A stretch of DNA of 64,000 nt from positions 1 through 64,000 of the forward strand of contig CAZEIW010000046.1 of assembly GCA_964512305.1 (NCBI GenBank), in the 5' to 3' direction. Below the pieces are notes generated by a model. That model did no database searches and had not been told where the DNA came from. It saw nothing but the letters and a program-made list of their open reading frames with translations. Shown piece by piece: positions 8,439 to 18,991 of this stretch (positions are counted from its first letter, which is position 1; each line of letters begins with the position of its first letter). The translations under genes were made by a program, and so were the position numbers. The stretch is from CAZEIW01 sp964512305 (GTDB lineage Bacteria > Pseudomonadota > Gammaproteobacteria > Burkholderiales > Burkholderiaceae_F).

Positions 8439-9554
8439 ATGAGACCAACAACCCTTATTTCGATAAGCATTGGGATGTGCGCGGGTACCTTCGCCGCGGT
8501 CGCGTACGCAGCCGTGCCGGAGCCCACGATGTCGTTCATGTCGGTCCCCGCGATCGCGCAGTCGCGCGCGGGCGAGCCGGGGATCATCCAGCAGCGCAAC
8601 AAGGACGCGATGGTGATCATCGCCAAGGAGCGCGCGCAATGCGGCCAGCGGCCGAGCGAGCCGACGTTCGATCTCCAGGACGGGGTCGTACACGTCGGCT
8701 ACAGCGTGCCCGGCTCCGTGGAGAGCGCCGCCGGCGCCTGCGTCTCCACCGCGATCTTCACGGTGAAGAACCTGCCGCAGCAGGACCTGCAGGTCGCCGT
8801 CGATACGCATGGCGCGCCGCCCGCGAGCACGGCGACCGCGCGCCTCGAACCGTCGCCGCAGATGAGCTTCGTCTCGGTGCCGGCGATCTCCGATTCGATC
8901 AGCGCGAAGCCCGAGACGTTCAAGTACTGGCGCCAGGGCGAGCTGATCGTGGTCGCCAAGGAGCGTGCCGAGTGCGGCCAGCGGCCGGCCGACCCTGCGT
9001 TCGACCTCGAGGGCGGAACCGTGCACGTGAGCTACAGCCTGCCCGGCGGCGCCGAATCGGGCTGCATGGCGACCGCGATCTTCACGCTGAAGAACCTGCC
9101 CGGCCAGCCGACCCAGGTGGTCGCCGACGCGAACCGCATCGCGGCGCCGCCGGTGATGGTCGCGCAGAACACCGCTCCCGCGCGGGCTGCGGAGCCGACG
9201 ATGAAGTTCATGTCGGTGCCGGCCGCCGACGAAGCGGGCGGCGGCAAGGCTCAGGTGCTTCAATACCGGCACAAGGACGAAATGGTCGTCATCTACAAGG
9301 AGCGGGCCGATTGCGGCCAGCGCCCGGCCGAGCCGGGCTTCGACGTGGCGCAGGGCACGGTGCACGTCACGTACGCGGTGCCGCCGCTGACCACCGGTAG
9401 CTCGTCCGACGGCCATGCGTGCATGGCCCTGGGCATCTTCACGATCAAGAACCTGCCGAACCAGGACTTCATGGTCGCGGCCGACGTGACACGCAAGGCC
9501 ACGACCGACCTGTGCAAGCACCCGGCCGGTTCGTCTCGCGCAGGCGTCTGCTGA
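8439..9554 (+). CDS. Exported protein with three tandem copies of an unrecognised ~100-residue domain
   Basis: 371 residues; ATG with GAGG six bases upstream. A signal peptide ends near AYA (residue 24). Three homologous units follow (about 29-122, 138-232, 252-352). Each has the pattern EPxMxFxSVPA, a KERAxCGQRP core, FDxxxGxVHVxY and IFTxKNLPxQ. Each unit contains two Cys (68/101, 179/209, 292/328), suggesting one disulfide per domain; two more Cys are at the C-terminus (359, 371). The alternating polar pattern suggests beta-sandwich domains. I do not recognise the family. Its own AT-rich upstream region and a tandem hairpin downstream suggest a single-gene transcript. Periplasmic or surface location is inferred. 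Confidence 0.85.
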   Translation: MRPTTLISISIGMCAGTFAAVAYAAVPEPTMSFMSVPAIAQSRAGEPGIIQQRNKDAMVIIAKERAQCGQRPSEPTFDLQDGVVHVGYSVPGSVESAAGACVSTAIFTVKNLPQQDLQVAVDTHGAPPASTATARLEPSPQMSFVSVPAISDSISAKPETFKYWRQGELIVVAKERAECGQRPADPAFDLEGGTVHVSYSLPGGAESGCMATAIFTLKNLPGQPTQVVADANRIAAPPVMVAQNTAPARAAEPTMKFMSVPAADEAGGGKAQVLQYRHKDEMVVIYKERADCGQRPAEPGFDVAQGTVHVTYAVPPLTTGSSSDGHACMALGIFTIKNLPNQDFMVAADVTRKATTDLCKHPAGSSRAGVC

Positions 9555-9573
9555 TCGCAAGGCATTGACGCTC

Positions 9574-9619
9574 AGGCTGCCGCAGCTGGCGGCAGCCTGC
9601 CGGGGCAGGCAGCCCCGGC
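9574..9619 (+). terminator. Two back-to-back perfect hairpins
   Basis: AGGCTGCCGC/GCGGCAGCCT (10-bp stem, 5-nt loop, 9574-9598) is followed at once by GCCGGGGC/GCCCCGGC (8-bp stem, 5-nt loop, 9599-9619). They lie 20 bases after the stop of the triple-repeat gene. No T run follows, so this may be a pause or mRNA-protecting structure rather than a classic intrinsic terminator. Confidence 0.55.
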
Positions 9620-9732
9620 ATCTCCCGGCAGCTCGGCCTTGTGCCGTGCATGCCGCCGACCCGCCGCGCATGGCATGATTGCGCGCGCCCGGGCGGCCGC
9701 TTCGCCCGCGCGGCGCAAGCAAGGAGACCGCC

Positions 9733-10545
9733 ATGCCGCAGATGCCGATCGCAGGCGCGGTACCCGTTGCACCTGTGGCGATCGTGACCGGCGCCGGCAC
9801 CGGCATCGGGCGCGCGACGGCGAGGGCCCTGTATGCCGGCGGCTACCGGGTCGTGCTCGCGGGCCGGCGGCAGGACCGCCTGCAGCGCGTGATCGACGAG
9901 CTCGGCGCGCAAGGCGGCAGCGATCCGGTTGCGGCCCGGGCAGGATCGCGCGCGCTGGCGGTCGCGTGCGATGTCGGCGATCCCGCATCGGTGCAGGCGC
10001 TGTTCGGGCGCACCGCGGAGGTCTTCGGCCGCCTCGACCTGCTTTTCAACAATGCCGGCAGCGGGACGCCGCCGATCCCGCTGGAGGATCTCACCTATCA
10101 GCAATGGATCACGGTGGTCAACGCCAATCTGACCGGGACTTTCCTGTGCACGCAGGCCGCGTTCCGGCTGATGAAGGAGCAGACCCCGCGCGGCGGGCGC
10201 ATCATCAACAACGGCTCGATCTCGGCGCACGCCCCGCGGCCGCGCTCGGCCCCCTACACGGCGACGAAGCACGCGGTCACGGGCCTGACCAAATCGACCG
10301 CGCTCGATGGACGGGCGTACGACATCGCCTGCGGGCAGATCGACATCGGCAACGCCGCGACCGATATGACCGACCGGATGGCCACCGGCGTGATGCAGGC
10401 GGACGGCTCGGTCAGGCCCGAGCCTCGAATCGCGGTGGAGCAGGTGGCGCGGGCCGTGCTGTACATGGCGAGCCTGCCGCTCGACGCCAACGTCCTGTTC
10501 ATGACCGTGATGGCGACGCAGATGCCCTTCGTGGGTCGCGGATAG
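9733..10545 (+). CDS. Short-chain dehydrogenase/reductase (SDR)
   Basis: 270 residues from ATG 9733, chosen for the AAGGAGA ribosome binding site just upstream. Classical SDR features are present: the cofactor loop TGAGTGIG near residue 23, NNAG near 102, the Ser of NNGSISAHAP and the YTATK active-site Tyr-Lys pair near 176. The LAGRR segment after the second strand suggests NADP preference (inference). It lies directly ahead of the DenD-like gene with a 26-bp gap, so the two are probably co-transcribed. In this context it likely oxidises a sugar or sugar-acid alcohol group. The exact substrate cannot be read from sequence. Confidence 0.85.
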   Translation: MPQMPIAGAVPVAPVAIVTGAGTGIGRATARALYAGGYRVVLAGRRQDRLQRVIDELGAQGGSDPVAARAGSRALAVACDVGDPASVQALFGRTAEVFGRLDLLFNNAGSGTPPIPLEDLTYQQWITVVNANLTGTFLCTQAAFRLMKEQTPRGGRIINNGSISAHAPRPRSAPYTATKHAVTGLTKSTALDGRAYDIACGQIDIGNAATDMTDRMATGVMQADGSVRPEPRIAVEQVARAVLYMASLPLDANVLFMTVMATQMPFVGRG

Positions 10546-10571
10546 CGTCGCGTGCGCGCAGGAGGGTGTCG

Positions 10572-11582
10572 ATGAAGGTGTTGATCACCGGCGCGGCCGG
10601 CTTCCTGGGGGCGCGCCTGGCGCGCGAGCTGATGCGGCGCGGACGGCTCGCCAGCCGGCCGATCGAGCGTCTGGTGCTCGCGGATCGTGCCGAGTTCGCC
10701 GCCGAGCCCCGCGACGAGCGCGTGCAGACGCTCACGGGCGATCTGCTGGAACAGGCCGACGCGCTGGCGGCGCAGCGCTTCGACGGCATCTTCCACCTGG
10801 CATCGGCGGTGTCGGCCGAGTGCGAGGCCGACTTCGAGCTCGGGATGCGCGCGAACCTCGATACCACGCGCCGGCTGCTCGACGCCTGCCGTGCCGCGGG
10901 CAACGTGCCGCGGATCGTGTTCTCGAGCTCGCTCGCGGTATTCGGCGGCGACGCCCCCTGGCTGCCGCTGCCGGAGGTCGTGCGAGACGACACGCTGCCG
11001 ACGCCGCAGACCTCGTACGGGATGCAGAAGTACGTCTGCGAGCAACTGCTCGCCGAACACACGCGGCGCCGCCATCTGGATGGCCGCGCCGTGCGCCTGA
11101 TGACTGTCGTCGTGCGGCCCGGCCGGCCGAACGCCGCCGCTTCCGGCTTCCTGTCCTCGCTCGTGCGCGAGCCGCTCGCCGGCATCGACATGGTCTGCCC
11201 GGTCGATCCCTCGACGCCGGTCGCGCTCTCCTCCGCCGCGGCGACGATCGACGGCCTGATCGCCGCGTTCGAGACGAGCCGCGAAGCCTTCGGCGGCCGC
11301 ACCGCGCTCAACCTGCCGGCGCTTACCGTCACGGTTCAGCAGATGCTGGACGTGCTGGGCAGGATCGGCGGCGACGAGGCATTGTCGCGGGTGAAGTTCG
11401 AGGTCGACCCGGTGATCGAGCGCATGGTCGCGAGCTGGCCGGCGCGCGTCGAGGCCGCGCGAGCACGCCTGCTCGGACTCAAACCCGAGCCCGACTTCGC
11501 GTCGATCGTGCGCGCGTACGTACGCGAATACGGCCCGGCGGTGGCCAACGCCAAGGCACTGTCCGCGGTGCAGGAAGCCTAG
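10572..11582 (+). CDS. denD: NAD-dependent epimerase/dehydratase family, DenD-like (D-erythronate dehydrogenase type)
   Basis: 336 residues from ATG 10572 with GGAGGG upstream. The Rossmann motif TGAAGFLG opens the protein. FSSSLAVFGG and the SYGMQKYVCEQLL segment give the extended-SDR Ser and YxxxK. The segments SAECEADFELGMRANLD and VVVRPGRPNAAAS are those I associate with DenD proteins, which oxidise D-erythronate to 2-oxo-tetronate in C4 sugar-acid catabolism. The usual DenD partners (OtnC/OtnI, DtnK) are absent here, so another aldonate may be the substrate. It converges with the DHDPS-family gene and overlaps it by 4 bp at the 3' end. Confidence 0.75.
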   Translation: MKVLITGAAGFLGARLARELMRRGRLASRPIERLVLADRAEFAAEPRDERVQTLTGDLLEQADALAAQRFDGIFHLASAVSAECEADFELGMRANLDTTRRLLDACRAAGNVPRIVFSSSLAVFGGDAPWLPLPEVVRDDTLPTPQTSYGMQKYVCEQLLAEHTRRRHLDGRAVRLMTVVVRPGRPNAAASGFLSSLVREPLAGIDMVCPVDPSTPVALSSAAATIDGLIAAFETSREAFGGRTALNLPALTVTVQQMLDVLGRIGGDEALSRVKFEVDPVIERMVASWPARVEAARARLLGLKPEPDFASIVRAYVREYGPAVANAKALSAVQEA

Positions 11583-12646
11583 GACGCCGCGCGAGGCGCG
11601 AGATAGCCCCGCTGCGGCATCGATCGATGCCGGGTCAGTGCGTCGCGGGTGGCCTCGATCAGCTCCTCCGGCAGCCTCACCCCCGAGTGCAGACGCGGGG
11701 CCGGCAGGCGGCCCGCCTGCGGGCCATGCGCGAAGAAATGGTCGACCGCCTTGTTGGCGTTCGTGAAGGCGTTGCCCGTCGGCACCCTGGCTGCCTGGGC
11801 GAACACTTCGTCGGCGAAGGCGCTCAACCGGGCCGAGAGCGCGCGCGCCGCCTCGCTCTCGCCGCGCTCGAGATGCGCGACGATGCGGGCGAGCTCCGGC
11901 CCGAAGCTGTTGGCCGTGCTGAGCAGGAATCCGTCGTAAGCGCCGCCGCCCTCGGCGAGGTGCGATGCATATCCGCCTTCGGCGCCTCGCACCAGGAACA
12001 CGGCGCGCAATCCGGAAGCCGCGATCAGGTCGCGGCCGCTGGTGTCCTTCAGCAGGTAGAAGTTCGGGAAACGATCCGCCAGCGCGACCACGGTCTCGGA
12101 GGACATCTCGTTGCGCGTGACCTGCGGCAGCTGGTACAGCGCCGTCGGCAGCCCGTGGGCCAGCACGGCCTCGAGCCCCGCCGCGATCCGATCCTGGGTC
12201 AGGCCGGCCCCCGAGGGCGGGCAGACGGTGAAGCCGCAGACGCCGGAGCGGACCATGCTCTCCAGCGGATCGTCGACGCCGGTGCGGCGCTTCAGCCAGG
12301 CCGTCGTATCGGCAATGGTTTGCAGCATCGCGTCGACGTCGGTCTTCAGCACGCCGATCAGCAGATGCATGCCGGTGCGGGCGATCTCGTCCAGCACGCA
12401 TTCGAGCAGCGTACGGGTTTCGACCGCATCGATCTCCCAGCCTTCGCCGGTGCTGCCGGGAATCAGCAGGCCACGGACCGATCCCCGAAGGAATTGCAGA
12501 TGCGCGCGCGTTCGATCGCGGTCGATCGCGCCGCCGTCGTCGAAGTGCGTCAGCAGCGGGCACCACAGGCGCGGGATCCCGCGCGGAAAGAGCCGCCCGA
12601 TCAGCTGCTGCCGCGGACTGCCGAATCGCTCCTGCTGCCGGTTCAT
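11579..12646 (-). CDS. Dihydrodipicolinate synthase family aldolase/dehydratase
   Basis: 355 residues. The class-I aldolase Lys lies in FYLLKDTSG and the conserved Tyr in ALYQLPQVT. The N-terminal GSTGEGWEI corresponds to the GTTGE motif of the family. Members cleave or dehydrate 2-keto-3-deoxy sugar acids, or make dihydrodipicolinate. Beside an IlvD-type dehydratase and sugar ABC transporter, a 2-keto-3-deoxy-aldonate aldolase or dehydratase is the better guess. At 355 residues it is longer than typical DapA (~290). It is divergently arranged with the IlvD-type gene (153-bp gap likely holding both promoters). Confidence 0.85.
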   Translation of the reverse strand: MNRQQERFGSPRQQLIGRLFPRGIPRLWCPLLTHFDDGGAIDRDRTRAHLQFLRGSVRGLLIPGSTGEGWEIDAVETRTLLECVLDEIARTGMHLLIGVLKTDVDAMLQTIADTTAWLKRRTGVDDPLESMVRSGVCGFTVCPPSGAGLTQDRIAAGLEAVLAHGLPTALYQLPQVTRNEMSSETVVALADRFPNFYLLKDTSGRDLIAASGLRAVFLVRGAEGGYASHLAEGGGAYDGFLLSTANSFGPELARIVAHLERGESEAARALSARLSAFADEVFAQAARVPTGNAFTNANKAVDHFFAHGPQAGRLPAPRLHSGVRLPEELIEATRDALTRHRSMPQRGYLAPRAAS

Positions 12647-12799
12647 CCCTCACCCCCGTTCGCGTCCCCGCCGCCAATATAGCGTCCCCTTCGCGTCGTC
12701 GACGACGCCGCCGATTGGCGCGCGCTTCGAGGAGAGCGCTTGACCGGGGAATTGCGCGCAGAGTAAAGTGGTTTGGAAGCGCGACGGGAGCAGCCTGCG

Positions 12800-14548
12800 A
12801 TGTCGGATTCGAACGGAGCGGCGCGCAAGCCGCGGCGCAGCCAGGCGTGGTTCGGTCGCCAGGACCGCGACGGGTTCATCTACCGCTCGTGGCTCAAGAA
12901 CCGCGGCATTCCGCACGACCAGTTCGACGGCCGGCCGGTGGTCGGCATCTGCAACACCTTTTCGGAGCTCACCCCCTGCAATTCGCACTTCCGGATCCTG
13001 GCCGACCAGGTCAGGCAGGGCGTGCTCGAAGCGGGCGGCTTCCCGCTCGAGTTCCCCGTGATGTCGCTCGGCGAAACCCTGATGCGGCCGACCACGATGC
13101 TTTTCCGCAACCTGGTCAGCATGGACGTCGAGGAATCGATCCGCGCGAATCCGCTCGACGGCGTCGTTCTGTTGATGGGCTGCGACAAGACCACGCCGTC
13201 GCTGCTCATGGGCTCGGCGAGCTGCGATCTGCCGACGATCGGCGTGTCCGGCGGGCCGATGCTGTCGGGCAGGTTCCGCGGCGGCGAGCTCGGGTCGGGC
13301 ACCGGCGTGTGGCAGATGAGCGAGGCGGTGCGGGCGGGAGAAATGCCGCTGCAGGATTTCCTCGAAGCCGAAAGCTGCATGCACCGCTCGCACGGACACT
13401 GCATGACGATGGGCACGGCGTCGACGATGGCATGCATGGTCGAGGCCCTCGGCATCGGGTTGCCGGGCAACGCCGCGATCCCCGCGGTCGACGGACGCCG
13501 CAACCTGCTCGCCCGCATGGCGGGGCGGCGGATCGTCGCGATGGTCGAGGAGGATCTCGCGATGTCGCGCATCCTGACGCGGGCCGCGTTCGAGAACGCG
13601 ATCCGCGTCAATGCGGCAATCGGCGGTTCGACCAACGCGGTGGTCCACCTGCTGGCGCTCGCCGGGCGCTGCGGCGTCGAGCTCACGCTGGACGACTTCG
13701 ATCGCCTGGGACGGCAGGTGCCCTGCCTGGTCGACCTGCAGCCGTCGGGAAGCTTCCTGATGGAGGATTTCTACTACGCGGGCGGCCTTCCGGCCGTCAT
13801 CCACGAGTTGGGCGCCGCGCTCGATCGCGGCGCGCTGACAGTGACCGGACGCTCGATCGGCGACAACAACGCCGGGGCGGAGCGCTTCGCCCTGGACGGA
13901 GGGCGTGAACCGATCAGGACGCTGGGCAAACCCTTCAAGACGCACGCGGGCATCGCGGTGTTGCGGGGCAATCTGTGCCCGGACGGCGCGGTGATCAAGC
14001 CGTCGGCGGCGACGCCGGCCCTGATGAAGCACCGCGGACGCGCCGTCGTGTTCGAGAACAGCGACGAGATGCATCGCAAGGTCGACGACGACTCGCTCGA
14101 CGTCGACGAGCGGTGCGTGCTGGTGTTGAAGAACTGCGGCCCCAAAGGGTATCCGGGGATGGCCGAGGTGGGCAACATGCCGCTGCCGGCCAAGCTGCTG
14201 CGCAAAGGGGTGACCGACATGGTGCGCGTCTCCGACGCGCGCATGAGCGGCACCGCGTACGGAACCGTGGTGCTGCACGTCGCGCCCGAGGCCGCCGACG
14301 GCGGCAACCTGGCGCTCGTGCACGACGGCGACCCGATCGAACTCGACGTCGAAGCGCGGCGCCTGCATCTCGACGTGCCGCAGGCCGAGCTGGAGCGGCG
14401 GCGCGCGGCCTGGAAGCCGCCCGAAGCGCCCGCGCAGCGCGGCTACCTGAAGCTGTACTTCGAGCACGTGCAGCAGGCCGATCGCGGCGCGGATCTCGAC
14501 TTCCTCGTCGGCCGCAGCGGCGCGGCGGTACCGAAGGACAACCACTGA
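12800..14548 (+). CDS. IlvD/Edd-family sugar-acid dehydratase (L-arabonate dehydratase type)
   Basis: 582 residues from ATG 12800; a TTG at 12773 would add nine. Three conserved Cys that bind the Fe-S cluster are seen in GICNTFSE (C51), MGCDKTTPS (C128) and GHCMTMGT (C201). SDARMSGTAYG near the C-terminus carries the active-site Ser. The enzyme dehydrates an aldonate (pentonate or 6-deoxyhexonate) to the 2-keto-3-deoxy acid. Length and the NSHFRILADQV segment fit sugar-acid dehydratases better than branched-chain IlvD. It is the first gene of a five-gene run with the ABC transporter (4-bp gap to the ATPase gene). Confidence 0.9.
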   Translation: MSDSNGAARKPRRSQAWFGRQDRDGFIYRSWLKNRGIPHDQFDGRPVVGICNTFSELTPCNSHFRILADQVRQGVLEAGGFPLEFPVMSLGETLMRPTTMLFRNLVSMDVEESIRANPLDGVVLLMGCDKTTPSLLMGSASCDLPTIGVSGGPMLSGRFRGGELGSGTGVWQMSEAVRAGEMPLQDFLEAESCMHRSHGHCMTMGTASTMACMVEALGIGLPGNAAIPAVDGRRNLLARMAGRRIVAMVEEDLAMSRILTRAAFENAIRVNAAIGGSTNAVVHLLALAGRCGVELTLDDFDRLGRQVPCLVDLQPSGSFLMEDFYYAGGLPAVIHELGAALDRGALTVTGRSIGDNNAGAERFALDGGREPIRTLGKPFKTHAGIAVLRGNLCPDGAVIKPSAATPALMKHRGRAVVFENSDEMHRKVDDDSLDVDERCVLVLKNCGPKGYPGMAEVGNMPLPAKLLRKGVTDMVRVSDARMSGTAYGTVVLHVAPEAADGGNLALVHDGDPIELDVEARRLHLDVPQAELERRRAAWKPPEAPAQRGYLKLYFEHVQQADRGADLDFLVGRSGAAVPKDNH

Positions 14549-14552
14549 ATTC

Positions 14553-15626
<1,074 letters not shown>

Positions 15627-15724
15627 ATGGCGCGCCGCGCGCATCGGCGATCGCGCGGCGCGAGGCGACGGGAAGAAGGCTCTGGGGAAGACGAGCGACG
15701 ACACGGGAAGTCAAGGAGACCGCG

Positions 15725-17041
15725 ATGGAAAGCAACGAGCGACGCAGGGTTCTGAAGACCGGCGCGGCAGCCGCCGCCGCCGCCGCGGCCGGACCGTTCA
15801 TATGGATCAAGGACGCCGCCGCGCAATGGAACAACGTTCCGGAGAAGGGCGCCAAGCTGAGGGTGCTGCGCTGGAAGCGGTTCGTGCAGGGCGACGAAGA
15901 CCAGTACGTGGCGAACGCCCGGAAGTTCACCGAGAAGTACGGCATCGAGGTGCGGGTCGACCACGAGAGCTGGGAGGACGTGCGGCCGAAAGCGGCGGTC
16001 GCGGCCAACGCGGGCGCCGGTCCGGACATCATCCTGTCGACCAATGACGACGCCGACCTGTACCCCGAGAAGCTCGTCGACGTGACCGATCTCGCCGATT
16101 ACCTGGGCCACAAGTACGGCGGGTGGTACCCGGTCTGCGAGCAGTACCTGAAGCACGACGGGCGCTGGATCGGGCTTGCGCTCGGCTGCGCCGGCAACGC
16201 GATCGTCTATCGCGAAAGCCAGGTGAAGGCGGCGGGCTTCGACGCCTTCCCGAAGGATCTGCCCGGCTTCTTACGGCTGATGAAGGCGCTGAAGGACAAG
16301 GGAACGCCGCCCGGCTTCGCGCTCGGGCACGCGACCGGGGACCAGGCCTGGGCCCACTGGCTGGTGTGGGCGCACGGCGGCAAGCTGGTCAGCGAGAGGA
16401 ACGAAGTCGTCATCAACAGCCCCGAGACGATCCGCGCGCTCGAGTTCGCGCGCGAGCTGTATCCGACCTTCGTGCCGGGAACGCTGTCCTGGCTCGACCC
16501 GAGCAACAACAAGGCGTTCCTCGACGGCCAGATCAGCGTCACCGCCAACGGCATCTCGATCTATTACGCGGCAAAGACCTCGAAGGATGCGAAGCTGCAG
16601 GAAATCGCGCGCGACATCCAGCACGCCAACTTCCCGGTCGGGCCGGTCGGCAGGGCGAGCGAGTTCAACCTCTTCCTGAACCAGATGATCTACAAGTACA
16701 CGAAGTACCCGAATGCGGCCAAGGAGTTCCTGCGCTTCATGATGGAGGAAGAGCAGTTCTCGCCGTGGATGGAGGCGTCGATCGGCTACGTGTGCCAGCC
16801 GCTGCGCGCGTACGAGGCGAACAAGGTCTGGACCGAAGATCCGAAGCACACGCCGTATCGCGACGCGACCAAGGTGATGCTCCCGGTCGGCTACGCGGGG
16901 CAGATGGGATACGCGTCGGCAGCCTGCATCGCCGACTTCATCGTGCTCGACATGGTGGCCGCCGCGGCGAGCGGCGACCAGACGCCGAAGGAGGCGGCCG
17001 AACGCGCGCAGAAGCGGGCGGAGCGGTACTACAAGGTGTGA
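15725..17041 (+). CDS. ABC transporter sugar-binding protein (family 1)
   Basis: 438 residues from ATG 15725, preceded by AAGGAG. The N-terminus ERRRVLKTGAAAA is a twin-arginine-like signal, so Tat export is plausible. The body matches family-1 solute-binding proteins (DIILSTNDDADLYP, GNAIVYRESQVKAAGF, LDGQISVTANGIS). It delivers the substrate to the permeases encoded just downstream. A REP-like inverted pair separates it from the first permease gene, which may lower permease expression relative to this protein; that is a known role of such elements in other transport operons. Confidence 0.9.
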   Translation: MESNERRRVLKTGAAAAAAAAAGPFIWIKDAAAQWNNVPEKGAKLRVLRWKRFVQGDEDQYVANARKFTEKYGIEVRVDHESWEDVRPKAAVAANAGAGPDIILSTNDDADLYPEKLVDVTDLADYLGHKYGGWYPVCEQYLKHDGRWIGLALGCAGNAIVYRESQVKAAGFDAFPKDLPGFLRLMKALKDKGTPPGFALGHATGDQAWAHWLVWAHGGKLVSERNEVVINSPETIRALEFARELYPTFVPGTLSWLDPSNNKAFLDGQISVTANGISIYYAAKTSKDAKLQEIARDIQHANFPVGPVGRASEFNLFLNQMIYKYTKYPNAAKEFLRFMMEEEQFSPWMEASIGYVCQPLRAYEANKVWTEDPKHTPYRDATKVMLPVGYAGQMGYASAACIADFIVLDMVAAAASGDQTPKEAAERAQKRAERYYKV

Positions 17042-17073
17042 GCGCCGGGGATGCGATGACCGGCCACAGAACT

Positions 17074-17172
17074 CCCCTCTCCCGCGTGCGGGAGAGGGGC
17101 GGGGGGGAGGGCGAGCGCACGGCCAATGCGTCCACCCTCACCCCCACCCCTCTCCCGCACGCGGGAGAGGGG
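17074..17172. repeat. Pair of REP-like palindromes in inverted arrangement
   Basis: Two perfect 12-bp stems CCCCTCTCCCGC/GCGGGAGAGGGG at 17074-17099 and 17147-17172 with 2-nt loops. The flanks between them (GCGGGGGGGAGGGCGAG and CACCCTCACCCCCACC) are themselves roughly complementary, making a BIME-like unit. They match the palindrome at 391-421 and lie between binding-protein and permease genes. Confidence 0.85.
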
Positions 17173-17189
17173 AGTCGTGGGCGCCAGAC

Positions 17190-18107
17190 GTGAGCGCCTG
17201 GTCCGCCGTCGGGCGGATCCTCGACCGGCGCGAGCCGCTGGCGGTGCTCCTGCTGCTGCCGGCGGCCGCGTTCCTGCTGCTGTTCCTGACCTACCCGCTC
17301 GGGCTGGGAACATGGCTCGGCTTCACCGACGCGAAGATCGGGCGCGGCGGCGCCTGGATCGGCCTCGACAACTTCCGCTCGCTGTGGGACGACGAGGTCC
17401 TGCGGCTGGTGGTGTTCAATACGCTGTTCTACACGCTGGTCGCGAGCGTGATCAAGTTCGCGCTCGGCCTGTGGCTGGCGCTGCTGCTCAACCAGCACCT
17501 GCCGTTCAAATCGCTGCTGCGCGCGGTCGTGCTGCTGCCCTTCATCGTCCCGACCGCGCTGTCGGCGCTCGCCTTCTGGTGGATCTACGACTCGCAGTTC
17601 TCCGTGATAAGTTGGGTGCTGGTCAAGCTCGGGCTGATCGATCGATACATCGACTTCCTCGGCGACCCCTGGCACGCGCGCTTCGCGACCATCGCGGCCA
17701 ACGTCTGGCGCGGCGTGCCGTTCGTGGCGATCTGCCTGCTGGCGGGCCTGCAGACGATCTCGCCGTCCTACTACGAGGCGGCGAGCCTCGACGGCGCCAC
17801 CGAGTGGCAGAAGCTGCGCCACGTCACGCTGCCGTTGCTGGCGCCGATCACCGCGGTGGTGATGACCTTCTCGGTGCTCTTCACGTTCACCGACTTCCAG
17901 CTGATCTACGTGCTGACGCGCGGCGGGCCGCTCAACGCGACGCACCTGATGGCGACGCTTTCGTTCCAGCGCGCGATCCCCGGCGGCAACCTCGGCGAAG
18001 GGGCGGCCATAGCGACCGCGATGGTGCCGTTCCTGCTCGCGGCGATCCTGTTCTCGTACTTCGGGCTGCAGCGCCGCAAGTGGCAGCAGGGCGGATCCGA
18101 CCGATGA
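17190..18107 (+). CDS. Sugar ABC transporter permease 1 (MalF type)
   Basis: 305 residues from GTG 17190, which follows the REP-like pair closely. Six hydrophobic segments are visible, and the cytoplasmic EAA loop reads YYEAASLDGATEWQKLRHVTLPLL, slightly shorter here than 20 residues per conserved half. It forms the membrane channel with the following permease. Its stop overlaps the next start (ATGA), indicating translational coupling. Confidence 0.9.
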   Translation: MSAWSAVGRILDRREPLAVLLLLPAAAFLLLFLTYPLGLGTWLGFTDAKIGRGGAWIGLDNFRSLWDDEVLRLVVFNTLFYTLVASVIKFALGLWLALLLNQHLPFKSLLRAVVLLPFIVPTALSALAFWWIYDSQFSVISWVLVKLGLIDRYIDFLGDPWHARFATIAANVWRGVPFVAICLLAGLQTISPSYYEAASLDGATEWQKLRHVTLPLLAPITAVVMTFSVLFTFTDFQLIYVLTRGGPLNATHLMATLSFQRAIPGGNLGEGAAIATAMVPFLLAAILFSYFGLQRRKWQQGGSDR

Positions 18108-18991
18108 GCGCGCAGGGCGCGGCGTCGGGTGCTGCCGGCGCGGGCGCAACCGGCCTGCCGATCCCGCTGCCGCGCCGGCTGGTCACCTTGTACGCGCCGC
18201 TCGCGCTCTTCCTGTTCGTGCTGCTGTTCCCGTTCTACTGGATGGTGATGACGGCGCTCAAGACCAACGCCGAGCTGCTGTCGCACGAGGGCAACCCGTT
18301 CTGGGTCCACGAGCTGACGTTCGCGCACATCCGCAAGCTGCTGTTCGAGACCTCGTATCCCGACTGGCTGTGGAACACGATCCTGGTCTCGGTGGTCGCG
18401 ACCGCGCTGTCGCTGGCTGCCGCGGTGCTGGCCGCGTACTCGATCGAGCGGCTGCGCTTCCGCGGCTCGCGCGTGGTCGGCATGAGCGTGTTCCTCGCCT
18501 ACCTCGTGCCGCCGTCGATCCTGTTCATCCCGCTCGCCGCGGTGGTCTACAAGCTCCACCTGTACGACACGCGGCTGGCGCTGATCCTGACCTATCCGAC
18601 CTTCCTGATCCCGTTTTGCACCTGGCTGCTGATGGGATACTTCCGCTCGATCCCGTTCGAGCTCGAGGAGTGCGCGCTGATCGACGGCGCCAGCCGGATC
18701 CAGATCCTGCTGCGCATCGTGCTGCCGTTGTCGATCCCGGGGCTGATCTCGGCCGGCATCTTCGCATTCACGCTGTCGTGGAACGAGTTCATCTACGCGC
18801 TCACCTTCGTGTCGTCGTCGGAGGTCAAGACGGTGCCGATCGGCGTCGTCACCGAGCTGGTCGAGGGCGACATCTACCACTGGGGCCCGCTGATGGCCGG
18901 CGCGCTGCTCGGCTCGCTCCCCGTGGTGGTGCTGTACTCGTTCTTCGTCGAGTACTACGTGGCCGGCATGACCGGCGCGATCAAGGAGTAG
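18104..18991 (+). CDS. Sugar ABC transporter permease 2 (MalG type)
   Basis: 295 residues from the ATG of an ATGA overlap with the previous gene. Six predicted helices; the EAA loop is ELEECALIDGASRIQILLR. The Ala/Gly-rich cytoplasmic N-terminus precedes LYAPLALFLFVLLFPFYWM, the first helix. It converges with the FAH-family gene and overlaps it by 11 bp. It completes a four-component CUT1 importer (ATPase, binding protein, two permeases). Confidence 0.92.
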   Translation: MSAQGAASGAAGAGATGLPIPLPRRLVTLYAPLALFLFVLLFPFYWMVMTALKTNAELLSHEGNPFWVHELTFAHIRKLLFETSYPDWLWNTILVSVVATALSLAAAVLAAYSIERLRFRGSRVVGMSVFLAYLVPPSILFIPLAAVVYKLHLYDTRLALILTYPTFLIPFCTWLLMGYFRSIPFELEECALIDGASRIQILLRIVLPLSIPGLISAGIFAFTLSWNEFIYALTFVSSSEVKTVPIGVVTELVEGDIYHWGPLMAGALLGSLPVVVLYSFFVEYYVAGMTGAIKE

